Both the position numbers and the translations under genes were made by a program. Shown here one piece after another: positions 16,017 through 21,244 of a DNA stretch of 21,244 bases. The notes beneath the pieces are model-generated. The model worked only from the letters and a program-made list of their open reading frames with translations. It had not been told where the DNA came from and made no database searches. How positions within the stretch are numbered: the first letter of the stretch is position 1; every line of letters begins with the position of its first letter. Source of the stretch: JBCCMF01 sp038747545 (GTDB taxonomy: Bacteria > Bacteroidota > Rhodothermia > Rhodothermales > JBCCMF01); assembly GCA_038747545.1 (NCBI GenBank), contig JBCDJT010000091.1:1-21244 (forward strand). The letters are read 5' to 3'.

Positions 16017-17048
16017 TTACAGCGAGACGGACGCGGTGATCAACTGCACGCCGTCGAAGACGTCAGTAGCACGGTAGGCGTAGTCGATCTGGATCGCGTT
16101 GCCGCCCAGGTCGAGGTTCAAGCCTGCACCAAAGTTGGCGCCCGTGTAGAACGTCTGGTCCATGTTCTCCTGCATCTGGAAGCCACCACGTAGGTAGAGG
16201 ACGTCCAGCAGACCCACTTCCAGCGCACCGATGTAGTTGTCTTGCGTGAAGGAGTTCGAGCGGAAGTTACCCAACACGCTCACCGATGTGCTGGCGTTCA
16301 GCTCGCGCGTGTACGCAACGCCGAAGTTCAGCAAGGCCGGGGATTCGTAGTCAGCGCCTTCCAAGCTCAGCGCCTGGGCCTGGGCCTCAGGAATCTGATC
16401 GGAGAGCTGCTCGAAGCGCACGAGGCCCGTTCCGCTGAAGGTTTTCGACGGGCCGATGTTCTTCAAGCTCACGCCAAAGCGAAGGCCCGACTCACCGACA
16501 ATGTACGTCATCCCAGCATCAAACAGCACGCCCGTTGAGGCGACGTCGTCGATGCGTTCGTTGAGGAACTTGGCCGTGACACCAGCGGCGATACGGTCGG
16601 TGAACTCACGGCTGAAGGCCGCGCCAACGGTGATGAAGTTGGCGGTCCATGTCACATCAGACTCTGGGTTCACTTCCGTGGAGAGCGCGATGTCGCCGAA
16701 GTCCCACGAGCTGAGCGTGAAGGCCACGTTGTTGTTGCCCAAGCGCTGAGCGAAACCGAAGTAGTTCGTACCGATGTCGGCTACATACTCCAGGCGGCTG
16801 TAAATGACGCCTGTACCTTGGTTCATGGAAAGCCCAGCGGGGTTGCTGTAGAGCAGCTCAAGGCCGCTCGCACGGGCAACGCCACTGGTTAGTGCGGTCC
16901 CTAGCGCTGCGGTTTGGGCCGTCAAGGGGATAAGCTCTTGTGTAGAGCCTGCGGTGCCTCGGCGTTCCTGCGCCACTACTTCAGGCAAGCTGATGAGTAG
17001 CAGGAGCAAGAAGCAGCCGGCATACTTTAAGAAAAGCTTTGCATTCAT
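16017..17048 (-). CDS. PorV/PorQ-family outer-membrane beta-barrel protein
   Basis: This 343-residue protein has a signal peptide (KLFLKYAGCFLLLLLISL, likely cleavage after VVA before QE). The mature part begins with the family's conserved block: STQELIPLTAQTAALGTAL, then ARASGLELLYSNPAGLS. The rest alternates amphipathic beta-strands, as in FadL-like barrels. PorV is the outer-membrane shuttle protein of type IX secretion, while many PorV/PorQ paralogues in Bacteroidota have no tested role. The placement directly after a large exported protein with a sorting-like C-terminus suggests it helps export or anchor that protein, which is an inference. ATGs at 17054 and 17048 are both possible. The latter is chosen for its GAGAGG ribosome-binding site 9 bases upstream. 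The gene ends before the 15948-15983 terminator. Confidence 0.85.
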   Translation of the reverse strand: MNAKLFLKYAGCFLLLLLISLPEVVAQERRGTAGSTQELIPLTAQTAALGTALTSGVARASGLELLYSNPAGLSMNQGTGVIYSRLEYVADIGTNYFGFAQRLGNNNVAFTLSSWDFGDIALSTEVNPESDVTWTANFITVGAAFSREFTDRIAAGVTAKFLNERIDDVASTGVLFDAGMTYIVGESGLRFGVSLKNIGPSKTFSGTGLVRFEQLSDQIPEAQAQALSLEGADYESPALLNFGVAYTRELNASTSVSVLGNFRSNSFTQDNYIGALEVGLLDVLYLRGGFQMQENMDQTFYTGANFGAGLNLDLGGNAIQIDYAYRATDVFDGVQLITASVSL

Positions 17049-17057
17049 TTGCATTAA

Positions 17058-17063
17058 CCTCTC
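17058..17063 (-). promoter_or_regulatory. Ribosome-binding site of the porV-like gene
   Basis: GAGAGG on the minus strand lies 9 bases before the ATG at 17048 and only 3 before the ATG at 17054. It therefore favours the downstream start. Few other genes in the window have a comparable site. Confidence 0.5.
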
Positions 17064-17090
17064 GGATATGTTCGTTCTGATTAGACCCTT

Positions 17091-17127
17091 TGGCTTGCGC
17101 TGACACATTGGTGGCCAGCGCAAGCCA
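17091..17127 (-). repeat. Intercistronic stem-loop between surface-protein and porV-like genes
   Basis: A perfect 12-base-pair inverted repeat (17091-17102 with 17116-17127) encloses a 13-base loop. It starts 8 bases after the stop codon of the 1106-residue protein gene. On the minus strand it is followed by AAAGGGTC with no U-tract, so it is unlikely to be a complete intrinsic terminator. A partial terminator or an mRNA 3'-end stabiliser is more likely. Confidence 0.75.
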
Positions 17128-17135
17128 TGTTCTGC

Positions 17136-20100
17136 TTAGAACAGGTCCAGCTGCGTACGGCCAATGACGGCCCCGAACTTAATGATCTTCTCGCCAACGC
17201 CAGGCGCGTCGATGTGGATGATGTACATGCCACTTGCGATGGGTAGCGCCTCTTGGTTGGTCAGATCCCAATCCAGCGTGGTGCCCGCGCTCGACTTCTG
17301 AAGCGAGCGGATGAGCGTACCATCAAGCGTGTAGATGCTGATGTTGGCCTCGGTGGGCAGGTTGATGAAGCGCACCTTGTCTGAGCGGAGATCCGTCTCG
17401 TAGCTCGACACCGCTTTGTACGGGTTGGGTACCACGCGGATGGACTCGAGCGCTTCCTGTGCGGCATCGGCCTGCTGCGTCAGCGGTGCAGATTCAGCAG
17501 AGGTGATGCTGAACACATCGCCATTGGCGAGCGGCTTGGTGGTAGTCATCTGGAAGATGGTCCCGGCTTCTGGATACTCGGCATTGTACGTAGCATCTTC
17601 AGCTACCTCGCCACCGTTCCAGTTGAAGAGCACGAGGCGCCCAATGATTTCAGGCCCGTGCCCTAACACCGTTCCAATATCAGCCTGGGCTGCAGAGAGC
17701 CATGCATTGTAGCCCGCCTCACCCGGTGAAGCATCGTTGGGGATGTACCAGTACAACCAGTCCGTGTGCGGATCGTTGTTGGCGCCCGAGCCGGTATGGT
17801 CAATATCTTGCAGACCCCAGCCATCGTCGTCCCAGTCAATAACAGCCGGAATGAGGCGATAATCGTCCGAAGGGTCGTCAATGGTGCCAATACCAATATT
17901 CCATACCTCGAACGGGACGGGGATGAGACCACGATCAGTCGTAGAGACGGCGAAGCGGTCGTAGCCGAAGCACTCGGGCGTGCCTGCGAGGAAGGAGTCC
18001 AGGCAGCGCGCGGTGAAGCGCCACTCGAAATCGTTTGGCACCAGATTGCTCCATCCTTGTGCACGGCCTAGCACAGAGCGGGCGAGGAAGGCCTCATAGC
18101 TTGCGCGCGTGCCGTTGTCACCAGTGTGGATGTGCCAGAGGCCGTCGCCCGTCTGCTGAGGACCGCCGCGGCTCGACCGCCCGATACCCGGGAAGCCCTG
18201 CCAATCCGAGGATGCACCAGCAGGGTCAGCCAGCGGGCCGCTCGCGTTGGCCACCACGCGGAAGTCACTGAAGTCAGGTGGTGCGCCGCCAACGCTGAAG
18301 GACAATCCGTCAGCGACCAGAATATCGTCGCCGAGGGGTACGTTCCGTCCGTTCGCAGCGATGTATGCAGCACCGTCAATCAGTCTATCGCCTGTTGTGG
18401 CGTTGATGATGTCGTATGTCTGCACCTCAGTGCTATCTGGGAGCATGGCTCCGTAGATGCGCACTTCGTAGCTATCGCCTGTGACAGCCAGCGGGTTAGA
18501 AACGGTAGCGAACACGCCAAACGAGTCACCCACACCAGTTGTACGCGCAGAGGAAATGCGATCAGCGGTGGTGGACTGAACAACTGTCCCGCCTTCTCTA
18601 CTTGTCGGAGCAGTCGGGATTACCGACACGCGCTCAATAGGACTCGCGTAGATCTGAGGCGAGGAGTTGTTGTTGTAGGCATAGGCCTGGATACCGAAGT
18701 GGTACTCGGTACCGTTGATCAGGTTAGCAACTTCAAGGTAGTTCCTAACGCCGCTGTCACTACCGTTGGCAACAACCCGCGTGATCACACCACCCGTTGC
18801 GAGGTCGATGGCATCATCTACAATTGTGGTCACGTTGTTCGGCACGTCAAACGTGGCGATCACCGTCCCTGAGTTAGCATCCTGGATTGCCGAGTCATAC
18901 TGGAAGACGCGGTAGCCTTCGAACGTGTACGTCGTGTTTCCGTCCGCTGGGTTGGTGTCTACCAGGAAGGCACTTGGCTCGTCGTAGGCGTTCAGGAAGT
19001 TGTTCGACGTGGGGCTGTAGCTCCATTCGAGAATGACACCACTGTCCGCAGATTCTGCCGTGAAGTCAGGCGCGTCTGGCGGAGCAGGGATATCGAAGTT
19101 ACTGTTGAACGCCCCCTGTGCTAGGATGTCATCAAAGCGCATCTGGGCCACTGAAGCGAGGCGGTTGGTGCTGCGTGCCCACACAATCCCGTACACAATC
19201 TCTTGCTCGTCACCGGGCGTCAGATCAAACGGGCCCGTCGACATCAAGAAGCGGCGGTCAGCTGGCGTGTTGCGTGCGCCCGCGCCGTCGGTGTTCTCTT
19301 CGCTCCAGAACTCACCTGAGACAGGGTCGCCAGGGAACATGAAGTTTGTTTCCTGGGTGCCGCCATAGCCTGTACCGCCGAAGGTAATCGGCTGGCCATC
19401 GCGCCAGATACCGCGCAAGTAGTTGTACGGCTCTTCTGTGGTACCACTCGGGTTACCCAGAGGCGTGCTGTCGTTGTTGTAGTAGACGAAGCGCGTCATG
19501 TTGAGACGACGCGAGTTCTCGTAGACCGTACCGTCGGGGTCCGTGTGCGTCTGGCCTTCTGCAGGAACGAGGGGTCCCTGGAAGAAGTCATAGGCAAGGG
19601 CTGGTGGCGTATCGCCGTATCCATCTAGGCCAGCATCCACGCTTTCACCGTTGTACACGTACCCGAGGCCGAGGGTAGAGTCACTACCTACGTAGTCGTC
19701 CGCCGCGTTGCCGAGGTCGGGGTCACTCCAGATACCGAAGTACACATCATTGAGCGGCGTATTCCCTTTCTGGATGAGCCTGTACTTGTAGAACGTAGTG
19801 TTGTTGAGGGCGTCCGAGGTACGGAAGGCAAAGGCTGTAACCTGCACTTCAAGACCAATAGGAGCTGTGCCGGACCAAGCCTTGGTCCCCCCCACATCGT
19901 TCATGACCCACCAAGCCGTCTGCTCACCCGTCACTTCAGGACGGTCGCCGCCAGCGAGGTTGTAGTTGTTCGGGTCACCATCGCCATCCTCAACGGGAGC
20001 ACCGAGGGTCCAAGGCCACGTCTGCATGTCCGAGGTGGCCTCACCGGTCTCGTCGTAGCGAGCCAGATCGTCCTGCGTCACTTTCCAGACGTTGTCGAAC

Positions 20101-20456
20101 TGGGAGCAGTCGGCAGGTGGGTTTCCGTTTTCGTCGAGCGGACCCGGCCAGAATTCCCACGGGCCATAGGCGGTCCCTGCAAAGCGCAGTTCACCGTTGG
20201 CATCGATGCCGCCGATCCAGATACCGGAGGCGAAGACGGAGTTGGCGTTACCGTTCTTGGGAATCGTGTACACGTTGCCCGAGCCGCGCCAGAAAAGCCC
20301 GCCGTTGTTGTAGAGGCGTGCTTGAACGTTGTTCGCGTCCAAGTCTTTCGTCGCCGAGCCTAACGCACAGTTACCAACGGTCTGTGCGGTAGCGGGGGAC
20401 CCACCTAGCACAGCCGCCAGAGCCATGAGCAGGCTCAAGATTGTAAGCTTTCGCAT
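17136..20456 (-). CDS. Large exported protein with fibronectin type III and C-terminal FlgD/sorting-like Ig domain
   Basis: This 1106-residue protein has a classic signal peptide (MRKLTILSLLMALAAVLGG, cleavage near ATAQ). Residues about 26-455 form a long region rich in Asn, Asp, Gly and aromatic residues with no family I can name. From about 460 to 620, starting at PAPPDAPDFTAESADSGVI, there is a fibronectin type III-like domain. The last 90 or so residues start at VVPNPYKAV and include FINLPTEANISIYTLDGTLI and GMYIIHIDAPG, which is typical of FlgD-Ig/type IX-like C-terminal domains in Bacteroidota. The tail FGAVIGRTQLDLF extends beyond the usual lysine-rich end. It is predicted to be surface-exposed or secreted. 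It sits between a TonB receptor gene and a PorV-like gene, and its ligand or role is unknown. Confidence 0.85.
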   Translation of the reverse strand: MRKLTILSLLMALAAVLGGSPATAQTVGNCALGSATKDLDANNVQARLYNNGGLFWRGSGNVYTIPKNGNANSVFASGIWIGGIDANGELRFAGTAYGPWEFWPGPLDENGNPPADCSQFDNVWKVTQDDLARYDETGEATSDMQTWPWTLGAPVEDGDGDPNNYNLAGGDRPEVTGEQTAWWVMNDVGGTKAWSGTAPIGLEVQVTAFAFRTSDALNNTTFYKYRLIQKGNTPLNDVYFGIWSDPDLGNAADDYVGSDSTLGLGYVYNGESVDAGLDGYGDTPPALAYDFFQGPLVPAEGQTHTDPDGTVYENSRRLNMTRFVYYNNDSTPLGNPSGTTEEPYNYLRGIWRDGQPITFGGTGYGGTQETNFMFPGDPVSGEFWSEENTDGAGARNTPADRRFLMSTGPFDLTPGDEQEIVYGIVWARSTNRLASVAQMRFDDILAQGAFNSNFDIPAPPDAPDFTAESADSGVILEWSYSPTSNNFLNAYDEPSAFLVDTNPADGNTTYTFEGYRVFQYDSAIQDANSGTVIATFDVPNNVTTIVDDAIDLATGGVITRVVANGSDSGVRNYLEVANLINGTEYHFGIQAYAYNNNSSPQIYASPIERVSVIPTAPTSREGGTVVQSTTADRISSARTTGVGDSFGVFATVSNPLAVTGDSYEVRIYGAMLPDSTEVQTYDIINATTGDRLIDGAAYIAANGRNVPLGDDILVADGLSFSVGGAPPDFSDFRVVANASGPLADPAGASSDWQGFPGIGRSSRGGPQQTGDGLWHIHTGDNGTRASYEAFLARSVLGRAQGWSNLVPNDFEWRFTARCLDSFLAGTPECFGYDRFAVSTTDRGLIPVPFEVWNIGIGTIDDPSDDYRLIPAVIDWDDDGWGLQDIDHTGSGANNDPHTDWLYWYIPNDASPGEAGYNAWLSAAQADIGTVLGHGPEIIGRLVLFNWNGGEVAEDATYNAEYPEAGTIFQMTTTKPLANGDVFSITSAESAPLTQQADAAQEALESIRVVPNPYKAVSSYETDLRSDKVRFINLPTEANISIYTLDGTLIRSLQKSSAGTTLDWDLTNQEALPIASGMYIIHIDAPGVGEKIIKFGAVIGRTQLDLF

Positions 20457-20499
20457 AGCTATCGAATTTGGTTATCTAGTAGAGATCAAGGTGCGGAGC

Positions 20500-20534
20500 A
20501 CTGGGGGCAAAGCGCTTGAGGCCTTGCCCCCAGT
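20500..20534 (-). repeat. Intercistronic stem-loop between TonB receptor and surface-protein genes
   Basis: A perfect 11-base-pair inverted repeat (20500-20510 with 20524-20534, core GGGGGC) has a 13-base loop. It lies in the 112-base gap between the receptor stop and the start of the exported-protein gene. No U-tract follows on the minus strand, so it looks like an RNA stability or attenuation element rather than a full terminator. Confidence 0.7.
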
Positions 20535-20568
20535 TATCTAGCTCACGCTGATGAGGAGCGATCTCACC

Positions 20569-21072
20569 TTAGAAATCAAAGCGTAGCCCCAAACGCACCG
20601 TTCGAGGGATGCTGTAGTTGAATGGGGAACGCTGACCGAGGCCGTAGTGGGTCACAAAGCTGTCTGCCACCAAGTCGCCCTGCGTAGTGCGGAGGTTGTT
20701 GACAGCATCTATACCCGTGCCCTGTGAGAGGTAACCGTCGTTATCCGGCAGGCCCGTTGTAGACCATACGTTCTCGACGTTCTCTGTACCGAGCAGGTTC
20801 TGGACCCACAGGTAGACGACCAGATTTGAGCGATCGCTCACGCGGAAGCGCCGGTCCAGGCGGAGGTTGATCAGCGACGTCGACGGACGGCGCTCACCGT
20901 TCAGCTCGCCTTGCAGGAAGCCGTTGAAGCCCGTGTAGAGGGGGCTGTTGTCTTCACGACGCGTGTACGGAAGACCAGTACCCACCTTGGCAACCAAGTT
21001 GACCCCGAAGTTGCTCAGCGGGTAGGCATCGCCAATCCGCGGGCCTTCGTTCTGCCCCAGACGGTAGTCGAG
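20569..21072 (-). CDS. TonB-dependent receptor, C-terminal barrel part (5' end disrupted or missing)
   Basis: The 167 visible residues form the end of an outer-membrane beta-barrel. LDYRLGQNEGPRIGDAYPL is followed by NLVAKVGTGLPYTR, then INLRLDRRFRV and VVYLWVQNLLGTENVENVW. The protein ends in RTVRLGLRFDF, with the terminal Phe needed for barrel assembly. TonB-dependent receptors import large ligands such as siderophores, vitamin B12 or glycans; the ligand here is unknown. The frame can be read to a GTG at 21090, and an in-frame TAG lies just upstream of that (about 21112). A receptor gene should continue for hundreds of codons. The break coincides with the inverted repeat at the window end, so the upstream part was probably lost by a fold-back join. 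Confidence 0.85.
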   Translation of the reverse strand, partial: LDYRLGQNEGPRIGDAYPLSNFGVNLVAKVGTGLPYTRREDNSPLYTGFNGFLQGELNGERRPSTSLINLRLDRRFRVSDRSNLVVYLWVQNLLGTENVENVWSTTGLPDNDGYLSQGTGIDAVNNLRTTQGDLVADSFVTHYGLGQRSPFNYSIPRTVRLGLRFDF

Positions 21073-21244
21073 ATTGACGCAGCAGATCACGTGGCGCCAG
21101 GAAGGTGCTGAGTTCTACCCGAACTTCCTCAACTTCCTCGACTTCGACCAGCGCCACAAGGTCAACGTCAACCTCGACTACCGTCTGGGGCAGAACGAAG
21201 GCCCGCGGATTGGCGATGCCTACCCGCTGAGCAACTTCGGGGTC
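21001..21244. repeat. 72-bp perfect inverted repeat at the window end (fold-back)
   Basis: Bases 21001-21072 are the exact reverse complement of 21173-21244. Beyond one mismatch (21073/21172), six more bases pair (21074-21079 with 21166-21171), giving 79-base arms. The remaining 86-base centre (21080-21165) is not palindromic overall. The right arm is cut by the window edge, so the repeat may be longer. Confidence 0.97.
21074..21244 (+). other. Plus-strand fragment of a TonB-dependent receptor (inverted copy)
   Basis: This frame is open for 57 codons to the window end. It reads ITWRQEGAEFYPNFLNFLD, then FDQRHKVNVNLDY, then the same 24 residues found in the minus-strand receptor (LDYRLGQ...SNFGV). 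FDQRH followed by alternating hydrophobic residues is a common TonB-receptor barrel element. The upstream 33 residues therefore look like authentic receptor sequence that should precede the minus-strand part. It is probably the displaced upstream portion of the same gene, joined in the wrong orientation, or else a second receptor gene in opposite orientation. Confidence 0.75.

Noticed and set aside
17049..17123. Long N-terminal extension of the PorV-like frame
   Set aside because: It would include the intercistronic hairpin and place about 25 residues before a clean signal peptide.
21073..21090. GTG start giving an apparent complete 173-residue receptor-like protein
   Set aside because: A 173-residue TonB receptor is far too short. 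The first six codons lie beyond the inverted-repeat breakpoint and do not look like receptor sequence.

Overview
The window looks like chromosomal DNA from a high-GC member of the Bacteroidota, most likely of the Rhodothermota/Rhodothermales type. The taxonomic hint is an inference from several features. There is an operon-like set of a TonB-dependent receptor, a large exported protein with a C-terminal sorting-like Ig domain, and a PorV/PorQ-type outer-membrane barrel. There are also an FG-GAP repeat protein, a YpdA-like flavoprotein and lipoproteins with clear lipoboxes. Most starts lack a strong Shine-Dalgarno sequence. No tRNA, rRNA, CRISPR array, transposase or phage gene was seen, and there is no gene-free stretch longer than about 170 bases. 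The window cuts into a gene at its left end and ends inside an inverted duplication at its right end.

Layout. Bases 2-1084 (+) hold the C-terminal part of an FG-GAP/VCBS-type protein, which meets a sodium:neurotransmitter-symporter family transporter (1081-2571, -) tail to tail across a shared CTAG. A minus-strand set follows in transcription order: an orphan ParA-type ATPase (6412-5567), a penicillin-acylase-family N-terminal nucleophile hydrolase (5570-3054, ATGA overlap), and a small low-GC DUF5071 protein (3048-2656). From 6583 a plus-strand housekeeping block carries maf and rnhB. Convergent to it lies aroK (minus). Divergent from aroK, the plus strand carries truA, a kelch-type lipoprotein, a 63-residue membrane protein, arginine deiminase, tadA (ATGA overlap) and a YpdA-like reductase.

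From 13689 to the end everything runs on the minus strand. The order of transcription is TonB-dependent receptor (3' part only), a 1106-residue exported FnIII/FlgD-Ig protein, a PorV/PorQ-family barrel, a strong intrinsic terminator (15948-15983), then a seven-heme, TPR-containing lipoprotein. The receptor, exported protein and barrel probably form one outer-membrane unit. GC-rich stem-loops without a U-tract sit in both gaps between these genes, while the unit ends in a proper hairpin plus U-rich tract.

The most striking structural signal is at the right end. Bases 21001-21072 are repeated perfectly, in inverted orientation, at 21173-21244, and both copies encode the same stretch of a TonB receptor barrel. 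The plus-strand copy is preceded by sequence that reads as the natural upstream part of that barrel, while the minus-strand copy runs into an in-frame stop. A fold-back chimera (assembly or amplification artefact) is the simplest reading, and a real inverted pair of receptor genes is the alternative. I did not identify a convincing new defence or mobile system. The more unusual biology is the ParA-acylase-DUF5071 coupling, the heptaheme-TPR lipoprotein, and a YpdA-like enzyme lacking the usual active cysteine.
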